This document shows, one piece after another, positions 22,201-34,509 of a stretch of 64,000 nt of DNA; position 1 is the first letter of the stretch; every line of letters begins with the position of its first letter. The translations under genes and the position numbers were made by a program. This DNA is from Nematostella vectensis (Eukaryota > Cnidaria > Anthozoa > Actiniaria > Edwardsiidae). The notes below the pieces were generated by a model. It saw only the letters and a list, made by a program, of their open reading frames with translations. It was not told where the DNA came from and made no database searches. The stretch lies in NCBI RefSeq assembly GCF_932526225.1, contig NC_064048.1, positions 2,309,597 through 2,373,596 of the forward strand, written 5' to 3'.

Positions 22201-24555
22201 TTCAGTTAAAGAATTAAACAATATAAAGGCATCTCTTTAGCCTAAATGTCAAGCCCTTTTTCGTCTCCTCATCCACTGTGTAAAATATATTAATTCCTGC
22301 AAATAGCGCAAATATAAAATGATTCAGATTCCTGGAAGCGAAAGAGATGGTATGATACAGATACTGTTAAATCTTCATATTTGGGGACCAGACAGGCGTA
22401 TTCCCAGATTGGCCGAGAGAGGGTGCGTAGTCATAGTTATCATATGGAAAAGGCATAGAATTTGGAGATTTATTAATAAGAAATGATCCGCTTTTTGGCC
22501 GCAAGGGGGGGGGGGGGGGGGGTGGAGGGTTACGCGCTTGCTAGATCTTGGGCCCTGTCTGATTGGCTAGAAAACAATGGTAGTTTAGAAAGATACGCTC
22601 TGATTGGTCCGTATTCGACGGTTCCCAGGACGAAAGGCCGGTCGTATCATGTGTTTATTTACTTGAAGCTAAGATATATAAGATATACTAAGCGCGCTGG
22701 ATGCCATAGAACCTACCTTGAAATTACGGATATCATAAGCCGTATTTATCGAATTCTAAGACAGACCAGGTGCCGAATATTTAAGATGTCTGTGAGGGCA
22801 AATAATGTTTACGATTGTTGGCGGTTCTTTTCCATGAGTTGATTGATCAGCTTACCAAATCTTGAAATCCTCTCAGACTTTGTTCAAATAGAGGTTTGTT
22901 GAAGGAGACGAAGAGCCCTGTCTCATTTGGTGATGTGGATGAGCACTCAGTTTTCATTTGGTTTATCTTTCCGCAATGTATGTGCTATTAAAGGTTTCAG
23001 ATTTCGCTTTTAAAGAACCACTGTAGAAGGTGGAGTCAATCTGTCTATACTTGGCCCAAAGATTGTACTTTTCCATATCTATTACTGCGCCTCCCTCCAC
23101 CCACCCCTCCCTCGGCAGCAAATCCTGGCGCCGCACCTGCTCTTGTTACAGCACAATGAGAATAAAATAGCAGTCGCTACTTTTAAGGTCTTAAAAGACC
23201 CCATAAACAGTAATTGTGTATAAATTCTATGGCTGTAAATCTGGATGTAAAGTAGACCTTGTTTTTCGTTTCCCACGTAGGATATTTCATAGTTTGTTTT
23301 TCACTTTCTTGTTTTGGGCGATCAGTTTATTGTGCAAAGGATGCGCGATACATTCGTGGATTAAAAAATTTACCGGAAAAAGAGAATCGATCTAGAGGGT
23401 TCTACCCATCGCTAACAGTTACTTCAAAGCCAATTTAGAGATTCACTTTACAGAAAACCTGTAAGCTAGACCTTTGTTATTATTACATGTAAAATTTGGC
23501 ACATAATGTTCTAAAATCTAAAAATAATCATCTAAAAACAAAGTTTACAGTAGCGGATCTAGGGGGGGTTTTAGGGGGGTTTAAAACCGCCCTATGGGAT
23601 GCCAGAAAGCCATATGTAACAAAAAAATTACCCCCTATAGTCCAGTCTCTTAGTGTTTCAATCTATACATAGCGGACAAAAGCACCAAACTTGGCATAAA
23701 TATAGCTGAGAGGATGCTAATTAATAATGAGACCGGTGCCCACCGGTACCACTTGAGGATTTTGTGTAATAACGGAAAAAAAAATTTGTGGTGAAGTTTA
23801 AAATATCTTGTATTTCCAAAACTAAGGCGAAATATCTGATTTTTTTTTTTTTTTTTTGTTAGGGGAAATATAACAGTATTTGTTAATATTTCAAGATAAA
23901 ACTGTCGTCGGCTGCATTAAAATGATTTATTTAAAAGAAAACGTTTTCAAAGCTAGACCCAATCCCCCTCACGGTTATCCAAGATGGCGGCTTATATTGG
24001 CACTGTATATGCTGGAAGTACCTCATAAAATCGCGTATTTTAGGTAAAAAAGTTCATTCTTTATATATCAAGGACATACAATGTCTATAACCTACTAAAT
24101 ATGAAATTTTGTCTTGATTTTAATTTTTTTTTTCTAAATCTGCAATTAATCTCAATTATCTGGTATTTTGACGTTGGCTGTTTAACTTGTTCAATGCTAG
24201 ATCACTCGGGTATGTCATCAATCCAAAAACCAGACTTTTGTGTAGCCAAATCCGACAATAACATCCCTCAAAGATACTGCAAAAGCAAAAAAAAGTTTTG
24301 TTCTTTTGTGGGTTGTCAGATTTTTATACCCCCCCCCCCCCCCCGTCCAGAAAGAATTGGTCCACTTTTTCGGATTTCGCACCCCCCCCCCCCCCCCAAA
24401 AAAAAAAAAAAAAAATCCTGGGTACGAGCCTGCACTGGTCGTTTTTCTCTGACACTGGTACTCTGTACATGTTTGCTATTTCTGCTTCTGCTAAAAAAAT
24501 ATTTATCTACAAATAAATACATTTTTCGAAATTAGTATACCTTCATGGTATAATA
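19295..24555. other. Gene-poor stretch
   Basis: It contains a donor-like CAAAG/GTAAGA at 19393, a diverged inverted repeat with CCAAT boxes at 20501-20722, poly-G at 22505-22522, two CCAAT-type boxes at 22560-22605 and C-runs plus an A-run at 24330-24414. A weak exon candidate at 22957-22856 (minus) is discussed among rejected items. No gene is supported. Confidence 0.5.
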
Positions 24556-24563
24556 ACATGTGT

Positions 24564-26548
24564 TAAGAGAGCATAAGATAAGAGAGGGTCACTTTGGTAT
24601 TACCCGCGCGCCATGTCGATTCCGAATCTGGCTATTTTTAGTAACCACCACCCCACCACTGCGCGTGAGCATTTTTACTCACCCTACCCCCGCGCTTTGG
24701 CATTTACATCTCGTTGTTTGCCGCTATTTTGTGACATGAAACCGAAAGAAACAACCTACTTGCACAAATACCATCGAAAATGTCATTCTAGCATCAAGGA
24801 TACGGGCAGTTGCATTTTATTAAGGGGATGTAGTACTTCGAGGATTGCAAGATTTCCAAAACGAGACTTCATTCAAAATCAAGAGCGGAAAACCTTGTGC
24901 TTCAATCACCGTTTTTGCTCTAACTCACCAGAAATAAGGGACATTAGCCAGCGGTTTCTCTGGGCTCATATTTTGCTAGGCCCGCGAGGAATAACAGCGG
25001 TATCACAAATAAAAACAAGATTCCGGCCAGCACAGGGGCTCCCCTTTTGTTGTTACACTAGAAGTTTTTAATCAGGTTGACTAAAATTCCAAATAAAAGT
25101 AGTATTAGCGGTATTTAAATGTGCAAGGGGCATCTGATTTGATACGTCCAATTATAATGGAAGTGCGGCAGTCTTGCTGAGGTTGGAAAACATTATATGC
25201 GCAAATTAAAAAAAAGGAAAATGTATTTTAGAAAGGCTTTATGGTTCCCCTGTGTCAATCCCAGAAAGCCGTGGGGCCGTTTAAAAACAAAATGGAGCAC
25301 GGACGAACGGAGAGAAGTTGTTCTTGCGGAGCGCACCGTTTTCCTTGCTTCAGTCTTTATCTTAAAGACAACAATAATGGTTCCTGAACTAGGCATAACT
25401 ACATCAAATGTCATCTCTTCGGGAACAAGATTGGAAGGCGGTACTGCCTATTTTATTGGCCAATTTGATGGAAGGATAGTCGATTTACCAATTTCGAGTC
25501 CTGCACCTGTGATACGGCGACCAGTTCTACCTTTTAAACGACTACTTTTATGCCCGATTTCAATGAAATTACAGAGAATGTATGGAGGATTGTATGCTCT
25601 CAAGCGAACAAAAGTGCGATGTCCAAAGGAACAATTATAGGACTTCTCTGGCATCGTTTGAACGGAAAGTGTATCACTCGAATGGCAAGGTGTTTTTTTT
25701 CGAGTCCTGCATCGTGAGCCCAAAATCTCTGAAACGAGAAAATTTGATAAATTGTGATGTCTCCCCACATTTCCTTATAATAAATGGCAGCCATTTTGAC
25801 ATTGTATGTGCACTATTACGCATGCGTGGCGGCCATGTTGTCTCTTATTTCTGGGAATTTGCTGCTTTTTCGTGGTTTCTCAACATTCATTATCTTCCTA
25901 ATGGTCAAACGAAATCTGTAAGTTAGACATTAGATATAATGTTGATTTTTTGTGAATATTCCGGTGAGTTGCGAAGGAATCCAAGATAAATACATTTCAT
26001 AAAACTATCCTTGTAACGAGGGAATGGAATTTTGTGATGATCAAAGCCAGCAAGATGAAGTAAGTATCTGAGCTTTTGTAAAAGTGAGAAAATAAAGAGG
26101 GAGATATTACTGTATTTCTTTGATGTTGTTATTTTTATGTTTTTTTATTATGTTGTTATTATACAAGCTGGTGTCGGGATTTGAATCAAACGCAGTATCA
26201 GCCATTTTATCGCTCGTCGGTTTTTTTCTTTCTCATTTGACTTCGCCGCTCAGACAAACACAACAGTCAAACTATTCATGGATTTAGCTTTCTGTGAGTA
26301 TATTTGCCAATCTTGGTAACTTAAGTTAGACTTGTTTTCTTCTTCCGAGTTATTTTACATGATCTCTTTTTATTCCTATCGAGTGGGCAAAACAACAACA
26401 CGCAACCCGCGGAGGAGTAGGACAAAATAAAAAGAGCAAATCTTCACGCGCAGTGGTGGGGTGGTGGTTACCAAAAATAGCCGGATTTGGAATCGACATG
26501 GCGCGCGGGTAATACCAAAGTGTCCCTCTCTTATCTTATGCTCTCTTG
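24564..26548. mobile_element. Non-autonomous DNA transposon with 104-bp TIRs, Mutator-like
   Basis: Terminal inverted repeats at 24565-24668 and 26444-26547 match at about 100 of 104 positions and begin AAGAGAGCATAAGATAAGAG. Flanks carry CATGTGT on both sides (24557-24563 and 26549-26555), inside a 9-bp window that mismatches only at its ends. Long TIRs with a ~9-bp duplication fit the Mutator superfamily. The 1.8-kb interior has no transposase-like frame, so it would depend on an autonomous relative. Confidence 0.85.
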
Positions 26549-26879
26549 CATGTGTAGAATATTCGGGCATATTTACAAACGTTATGGCCAACAAATGCGT
26601 TACGGGAAATTGAAAATAATATCCTTAGGTACCTTGCGGGAGATATTTTTCAGTTTTCGTAGGTGAATACCTTAGAATGATTAATATTTAAATGGTGCAC
26701 TTTTTGCAGAATATTTTATGAACAGAACTCCGATACCTCCCACTCCTGCTCAATGCCGAGTTATAAAAGCACAGAGTAACACAAAGCATCCATTTCCATC
26801 GGCCAATTCAAGCGGATAACCACGATGTTTTCAATCAAATATCGTCAATAACGTATCTGACCATATCAAGAAAATTTAG

Positions 26880-27110
26880 CCAAAAATTGTCGTTTTTCCC
26901 AGACGCGGTCACTTCCATATAAGGAAACTAATATATTCCTTATTTGGAAAACCTGCACGATTCTTGTCATTTTTAAGGCTGCCGTACCGCAGGTGCTTCG
27001 CGAACTTTATGAATTGTATTTAGAAGGGAAAAACAGTGACTGTGACCGCTTTCTAGTGAATGGAGAAAGCCTCTGAAAAGAAACTAAAATTCCTCGGTAC
27101 CAGACCCCTA
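26880..27110. mobile_element. Dispersed repeat, longer copy
   Basis: It shares TATAAGGAAACTAATATATT and CCTCGGTACCAGACCCC with 44016-44200. This copy holds an extra ~65-bp segment reading LRELYELYLEGKNSDCDRF in one plus frame before a stop, absent from the other, so the 44-kb copy looks like an internal-deletion derivative. Confidence 0.7.
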
Positions 27111-27440
27111 AGACGACAACGGTTTCTTCATATGTTCATTCGTAGATTGCTATTGTGAAGTATTTCCAATGATAAGGAGAGAAGGTAAGGGGGGGGGGGG
27201 GTACCGCACAGAAAAAAACGCCAAAAACCGTAAAAATACTCAATAACCGTAAACCGTGCAGTCTCGAGAAGCCACAATACCGCGGAATGAAATACGCCCC
27301 CCCCCCCCCTCGATAAGCAATAACAAAGGATTTGTTGATCGACATTCTTTATAGAGATCTGTCATTGCTTTTATTCAGAGGGATATAAATCACGTGATCT
27401 GGAAGCAAAGTTTATACTTAATTCAATAAATACTCAATTA

Positions 27441-27441
27441 A

Positions 27442-27529
<88 letters not shown>
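27441..27529. repeat. (AAT)n microsatellite
   Basis: About 30 perfect units. Confidence 0.97.
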
Positions 27530-27531
<2 letters not shown>

Positions 27532-30500
27532 TCAATTAAAAGTTCATAGCAGTAGAGAATGGTAAATTATGCAAGGCGGTTCCTGTTGGATGCGCTGTCG
27601 TGTCTGTCTGTGCATTTGATCTACGGCCTCTGATTGGTCGAGCATATGTTTTAGCGGGAATTGCATGACCTGAAGCCAGGGGGATTGATTTACGTTTGCA
27701 TTGTATTTGAACGGTTTTGCTATAAAATGCTTTTGATTTTTGCATCGTTTTTACAGTTGTGAGGGGGGGTGTAAGACATGTATCCAGAAGCTTTTCATTT
27801 AGACGATGGCTCCTATTTCAAAAAAGGTCAGTGCGAATCGGCAAATGGCGATTGGCAAATGACGGTTCTTTGACCGAAAGGAACCATGGGTCATTAAAGT
27901 TTCTTCCAAAAGCTGGAGAAAATGGATGAATCATAAAATTATCCATTACAGGTCATCGATTTATGACTTTGACAACGCTGGACAAACCTTCATTTTTAGG
28001 CCTAATTAATACACGTAAGCACCTTTAGAGCCTAGAACAGATATTTACCATATTTCATTTACCCGATAACCTTGTGTTATATTACCAAAGACATCTATTT
28101 TGAATAATGAATATCTTGCTGCCTATCAGAATACTAAATGGAATGATTGCACAGGCCAAATCTCCCTTCCCTCCCCTTAAAATTTTGTAAATAAACGCCA
28201 TTATCATTATCGATTGAGCACACAAAAAATCTCAATGGGCTTCATGTGTTTTGGGCGAACTTTTCCCAGTAACGCAAGAGTCTGTCTTCCCGGAAATCTT
28301 CTTGGCGACTATTTGATATCCGAGAGCGCCAAAACAAATGTTTTTAACGTTTAGAACAAAAAATGTTCCCCGAGTTGACTCTCAGAATCCTGCACATTCA
28401 GAAATGCTACCCCAAAAATACCCTAGAAGCCCTAAACAATACAATTTCTTAAAGAAATTTTCTCTCCCTTTAAAATTACCCGAGGCCCGATTTTGACCCC
28501 TATAAAATACGACGAGCATCCTATCATAGGTCGACATGAGAAGATCCCCCTTCCCCCGTGTTAGGATGACAAAATAGAGGTTGAAAGAGACCCTTTAAGT
28601 TATCTTCAAACACCGCCTGCATATTTCATATAATAAGCATCGCCACTACAAAAACTGCAAAAACTATCATGGGTTCCAAGGGCACATGAAAGACTGACCG
28701 GAGTGGCCTGGATCGAAAAAGGCAAAATAAGAGTGCCTACTGCAAGCGGGGAAGTCCTCTCTCTTATCGTGTTTTGCTTTCGCGGTAAAAAAAAAAACAT
28801 TACAAAAACTAAACACAAAACTGAAAAAAACATACATATATTAATGCGTGAAAAAATTGAAAAAGGAACGGCAGTGCTGCCATAGAGATAAAGAAAATAA
28901 TGACAAAAAAACTTGTTTGCAAGCAACCTATTCTCACAATCAACTAATTTTCGATTATTTTTCCTTGGAAATGAACACCCTTTTTCGTACACGTAAACGA
29001 AACCTAATATTTGCAAAAGCCAGGATGTAACTCGAATCGTGTTTAAGTTCTTGAATAATTAAAGTATTACAGAGCAAGATTACATCTTTTGCGTGCGTTG
29101 AGATGAACGGAATATCTAGTAACGAGCTATCGGCTTGTGGTAGTTTATCTCTCTAATTCGTTCTGATTCATTCAGAACCTCATTCAATATTGAATTTTCT
29201 CCTACATCATTATGACCGATGTTTTCCCAAATGGTGAGAGCCATTTCAGATGTATTCTGATTGGCATACAATTCCACCAGTAGCATTCACGCATTTCCCT
29301 TCGAATCAATATTCATTAATCATTCGGTTAATGACTTAGTCTTTCATTCATTTACACTGGCTAAGCTTTCTTAACATCAGTGCTGGACCGATCCGTCAGA
29401 ACTACCTAAAGTTAGCTCACAGCCAGCTTGCTTGTCCAGGATTTTGGCCCCGATTTCCGTCCCCAAATGTAGTTACGTTTGGCCGTAATTTGGGAAGCAA
29501 GTTTCGAGTCTGAGCTTTGTCGGTAGATGGCGGAAGGAGATCGAATCAGACGGTTTAAATGCTTACTGACGCGTTTTTGCAAGCTCCCATAGACCAAGTA
29601 AGTAGGGTCGTTTCTCTTTAAATACAGCTCATAAAACAGAAAATATGAATATATATATATATGTGCGAATTTCAGTGAATTAAAATGCGGATATATTAAG
29701 CAAAATATTAGATTTTTTCTCGCTTGAAAAAAATATCTAACTTAAATATAAAATAATACACTTTTGCCTTATAAGATATTTGTCTCTGGTTTTGATAAGA
29801 AGGCTGTAAAACGATAGATATTCAGAGTGAAAAACACCAGCAAAAGCTGAAAATCTAGCAGTCGATATTTAATTGGGTGTAACAGAAATACATTAGACTT
29901 TTGATAACAAATTTTGCGTCCAACCCATTATTAAAAAGCAAAAATGCATGCGGCTTAGCTGCATCTTTTGCATATCTGTATTTTCTGACAGATTACTATC
30001 GCAAACAAACAAAAAGTTAGTATATGCGAAATGCGGGCTGCAACTTGTAATACGCAAATGACTCTGAGGCGAATGTATCTCTAAGCAGCGACAAGAAATT
30101 GAACTTCGCTTGCAGCGATGCGCATAATATTCTACGTTTTGCAAAACATAGCACTTTTCAAGATTGTGCGTGTACGATATTCAATTATTTGGAGTGGGGG
30201 AAATAAGCTAGTGTTTGCACAGCAGAATATATTCCCTCAAAACTAGAACCGATACTTTTTCGATTCTTTCACTAGCTAAATGATGCTTCTATCCCTAATT
30301 GACGGTATGAAAATTTGCGCATTGTAATCTCGCTTGTTTATGAGTTAAAAATTGCATTTCTGCCACCGAAAATTAAAAAGAGGAAAAAAATATAGTTTTT
30401 ATCCTAAGTGGAAGCGATTATAGATTTGAATTGCAAAGTTGTTTCGTAATAAATTCCATTCTTTATTCGGCCGTTCCTCTGGTGACGAAAAGCCTTCCCT

Positions 30501-30721
30501 GTTTTCTTCCTGACTAAACAGACAGTTAACTTTGTGGCTATTAACTTCATCGAAATGGTTAAGACTTTGCGTGGGTGGTATTTTGATCCAGGGGCGACAA
30601 TGATTTATCCAGCATCTTCAGGTTATCAAATGAGAAAGGACCATTTCCTAAAAAGAACGGGCGGATACAACTCTTGGCATAACACTTTTTTTTTCATATG
30701 AAACTTTTTTATATATAAAAA

Positions 30722-30870
30722 AAACGTCCAGCCTGAGATTTCGCCAAATTTTAAGAACATGCTGAGGCTGAGAGATAGCAAAATATTGTTTTGTTAGTCT
30801 GACACGATTTAAAATGCAGAATTGTGTTCACAATAGCATCCTTCTATAAAATGTTGTCGCTATTTGTGTC
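30722..30870. mobile_element. Dispersed repeat, copy of 10873-11035
   Basis: Shared AACGTCCAGCCTGAGATTTC and AAAATGCAGAAT segments in the same orientation. Related AAGAACG motifs continue to about 31020. Confidence 0.7.
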
Positions 30871-31270
30871 ATGTCTTCCTAACACATTTTGGGGAATGAT
30901 ATTTCTATATACACTTAAATTTAAGAACGTCGTTAAGAAAAGTTTCAGCCTTAACATTCACCAATAATAAGAACGGCCCAGCCTCAACTGAAAATTAGAC
31001 GTTCTTTAAAAAAAGTTGTGTCAAATATCAAATTTTCATTTCTCGTAAAGAATAGACGTTATTGTACAAGATCGATAACTACTTTCTGTTTTACACAAGC
31101 GTCAAAATATATTTTTAATATCGTTTTGCGTTTCAAATAATGTTTGCTTTCTTATACACTTGGTGTTTTGATGACAAAATGACGCCTAGCCATCTTATTT
31201 GATGTTTTTTCATTAAAAGGGCTTTTACCACTATGAACATCACAATTTAGGAAAAAAAAATTACACCAAT

Positions 31271-31371
31271 ACACCAAAACTGGAATTCGACTCCAAATTT
31301 TCGTCAGGGCCCTGAAGAAGGCTTTATTAAAGACGAAAATTAAGCAGGAGTCGAATTCCAGTTTTTGGTGT
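31271..31371. mobile_element. Foldback element, copy 2 of the CAAAAACTGG family
   Basis: Arms of about 24 bp (ACACCAAAACTGGAATTCGA and its complement) extend inward through AAATTTTCGTC and GACGAAAATT, giving roughly 40-bp interrupted arms and a ~26-nt loop. Confidence 0.8.
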
Positions 31372-31490
31372 ATTCATTCTTCCGGTTCACGAGCACTACT
31401 ATTTGGGCTTTTTGTATTTATTAGAATAAAAAATAAATAAACTAAAAAACAGATAAACTGCCAAGGTAAGAACAATATAGAGCGCAACTT

Positions 31491-31563
31491 ACACAAGTTT
31501 CTTTCTACGTGTGAACTCAGCTCTAGGCTGATGCTGAGTTCACACGTAGAAAAAAACTTGTGT
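31491..31563 (+). ncRNA. Pre-miRNA-sized hairpin, candidate only
   Basis: Arms 31491-31521 and 31533-31563 pair over 31 bp with one mismatch; the loop has 11 nt. The 73-nt size and near-complete pairing fit a microRNA precursor, but a small foldback element would look the same. Strand is undetermined. Confidence 0.35.
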
Positions 31564-32135
31564 AGTTAGTGATCTGTTGGACTTCTGTTGAGAAAAAGAT
31601 GGAGCGAATAAAAGACATCCTAAAAAAGCTAAAGTATGTTTACCTCAAACATATTTTACATTAAACAGTGACCGCAAATCGAGCAAGTTCACAAAAATGT
31701 TTTATTACGCTTAAAAAACTTTATAAATTTACCCCATGGTCTTAACTAGAGAATTTTATGCTTTTGAAGGGAGGGAGGGAGAGGGGGGGGGGGGGCGTTA
31801 TTTTTGTATTTTCTTTGTAAAATTTGAACTGGCGTATCTGCCTCTTTTAACAGCGATTCCCTACCCCTAGCTAGCTAGAACACCCTCCCAATAATTGACA
31901 TGTTCCTGTATCAGCATGAGTGCTATTGATAAATAGATTATCCGCGAAAAGAGGATTGGCTGTGATGTGAATTATTAGTATTGGTCGTAAGACTGACAGA
32001 TATCAGGAAAGACGTTTTGGCTAATGCTCCTTCCCAAATTTGTGTCTAATTTTTCGGATAAGATGATTAGAACCTTAGAAACATGATAAAGAGGAAAACC
32101 ACAATTTATCATTCTTGCGTCAATCAGGGACAGAA

Positions 32136-32430
32136 AAAATCATATCAATATTTGGGTGACCTTAAAACCTGCTCGGTCAATCTCTTGGAGGCCTAGGTCT
32201 AAGGACTTTATAGGATTAGTAAGAAAAAGATTTGACCAAGCGAGCAAGTTTTGCTTAATAATTTTTGCCGCGAGTCTCAAATTGACAGAAATCAGTATTT
32301 TTCACCATGGTTTCTAGAGATCGGGGAGCGGGAGAACTTTAGCTCTTCTAAATATGGGCATCTATGCCCATATAAGGCAATCCATACGAAGGATACTATC
32401 CGTGGAGAATATGTTTGATATGGAAAAAAA
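32136..32430 (+). mobile_element. ~290-bp dispersed repeat, copy 2
   Basis: Inverted relative to the copy at 18471-18766, with roughly 85-90% similarity by eye. Confidence 0.85.
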
Positions 32431-32772
32431 AATCCTAATTGTTTATATTTCTTATTTTACATTCTTTACATTCTTGACTCATTTTGGAAGCTTTTGCGAT
32501 ATTTTCGATCGAATATTGGTTAGTAAAGTATAAAACCTTCTTTTTAGATAGTTATGTTAAAACTTTTCACGAAGTTTATCTTCCGATGCATAAAAAACAA
32601 TAAAAAAGGTGTGACTGTACAGGATCTCTAATTGTCAGACGAGAAAGACAATTAAAGTTAAACTCATTTATCTCGAATCCTCGACTATTTCGGGTAACTG
32701 GGGATTCGAGTACCGACCTCGAGCGACGGAGGTTCGGTTTTAGTTTCTAAAAATGTGTACTTGTTGCATCTC

Positions 32773-32872
32773 AGCGGCGTAGCCATAATTTTCTTCTGTA
32801 TTTTAGATAATGTCTGATACATTTACTGTATTTTTGGCTGCTAGAAGGGGGGTCCCTTGGCCATGCCCCTGC
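32773..32872. mobile_element. MITE-like element of GGCGTAGCCA family, copy 1
   Basis: It begins AGCGGCGTAGCCA and contains TGTATTTTAGATAATGTCTG and TATTTTTGGCTGCTA. It is shorter than the copies at 34178 and 38693. Confidence 0.65.
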
Positions 32873-33230
32873 ATCTCCTACTGTGCTGGAACATCAACTC
32901 GTCACCTAAAGAAAATGTAGTTTTCGCAGTTCATGGTTTCGGCAAATTGATCAGAGGTCTTAATTTAAGCTATTTTTATAAAAAAAAAAAACTTTGACAG
33001 CGCGAGGGCAAAAGGCGATCGGCAAATAGCAGCTGTAAAACCGAAAGGGACTAAAAATCTCAATATATTTCTACAAAAATACAATGAAAATATGTAAAAT
33101 TATCTGTTATCATTATTTACGATCGTCGCAAATATCTATATGGAACTCCCTCCCACTAGAACTCCGGAATTGTAAAGAATCGAGTATGTTTAAATCCAAG
33201 ATCAAGACCTTCTCTTTTTAACTTATTTAA

Positions 33231-33381
<151 letters not shown>

Positions 33382-33389
33382 AATTAACT

Positions 33390-34170
33390 AACATCCATAA
33401 GTACCTTTCGGTTGCACAATTGCCATTCGCTGTTTGCTCCGACGTTTTTCAACTCTTTATTTTGTTGTTTCATTTAAAAGGTTTTAAATAGGTGTAGACA
33501 ACTAATAGGAAAAAGACAGACGAAATATATCCTCAGGTTTTTATGATAGGAATCTGTCACAGTACAGACAGAGGGTTAATCCTTTGATCAGACATTTAAA
33601 CCCCCTAAAAGCTCCAACAGATATCTCATTTGAATTTCATTTGCGCTTTTTGCATTTTCTTGCAAGAGTTGCTAATTGAATCGGATCCTTTGCAAAGCGC
33701 ACAAAAATAAAACGAAGAAATACGTCTTTCGGAGTGCATACATGGTAGCCTTGATTTTCATTTTACAAGTTATAAAAGGATGATTATTTTCAAAAATACC
33801 GAAAAACAATATAGGTATTTTGGTTGTATACGATTTTACGACGAGCAACTTTCTGGTAGCAAAGGAAAAGAGCTTTTGAAACCAATATACGGTTGCATTT
33901 TCTTCCCTATACTTTAGTAAGTTGATCAGTTTACACTTTTTTTTGTACGAACGTCTAACTTTCCTACAGAGTCTGGGTAGTTTCAAACGTGTTCTTAAAT
34001 TTCATATTTCAAAACAACACTTTGATGCCCGTATATGCTATAGCAATAACTGGCAGTCGACTGCCAAATTTTTGTCTTTATTGTGGTTATTCTTGAGCCC
34101 TTTCTGTTATTGATCATTCAAATATTGACATCGTCATTCAATAATGACAACACAACCATTCTCTGGACAC
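33390..34170. other. AT-rich stretch, no supported gene
   Basis: A 104-codon minus frame (33672-33986) shows no family resemblance and no intron borders. I see nothing else. Confidence 0.4.
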
Positions 34171-34177
34171 ATACTCT

Positions 34178-34322
34178 ACAGCGGCGTTGCCAGGATTTTT
34201 ACCAGGAGGGGCCCAAAAGGGACTTTCAAGGTATTTTCTCCTGTATTTTAGATAATGTCTCATATTTAACGTATTTTTGGCTGTTAAAGGAGGGAGGCGG
34301 CCCCCCTAGTCCACCCCTCTAC
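34178..34322. mobile_element. MITE-like element of GGCGTAGCCA family, copy 2
   Basis: It shares AAGGTATTTTCTCCTGTATT and TATTTTTGGCTG with the other two copies, in the same orientation as 32773 and inverted relative to 38693. Confidence 0.7.
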
Positions 34323-34509
34323 TAAAATGTTAGATGATTATCATTGTTACCCCGCTTCACGAGAATAGAGGCAATACAAACACAACGAGTATAATTTGAC
34401 AATTCGATATATCAAACATCATCGCCTGATTAAACATTGCTTAACCAGAGATTTGCGAGCATGGAAAACTTTACATACATTATTCGCCCCAAGTCCGAAA
34501 TTTAACAAA

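Larger units (their letters stand above)
26560..30700. other. Gene-poor stretch with repeat remnants
   Basis: 26880-27110 is a dispersed repeat shared with 44016-44200. (AAT)n runs from 27441 to 27529. A CCAAT-type box near 27630 and TATAAAAT near 27721 could form a promoter, but no gene is seen downstream. The remainder is AT-rich without a supported gene. Confidence 0.5.

Noticed and set aside
22856-22957. 34-codon frame from an ATG to a GTAAGC donor on the minus strand
   Set aside because: The translation looks plausible, but no matching downstream exon was found and the neighbourhood resembles repeat sequence.
24613-25926. Frames of 106-152 codons on both strands
   Set aside because: All lie within the Mutator-like element, overlap the TIR and show no transposase or other domain.
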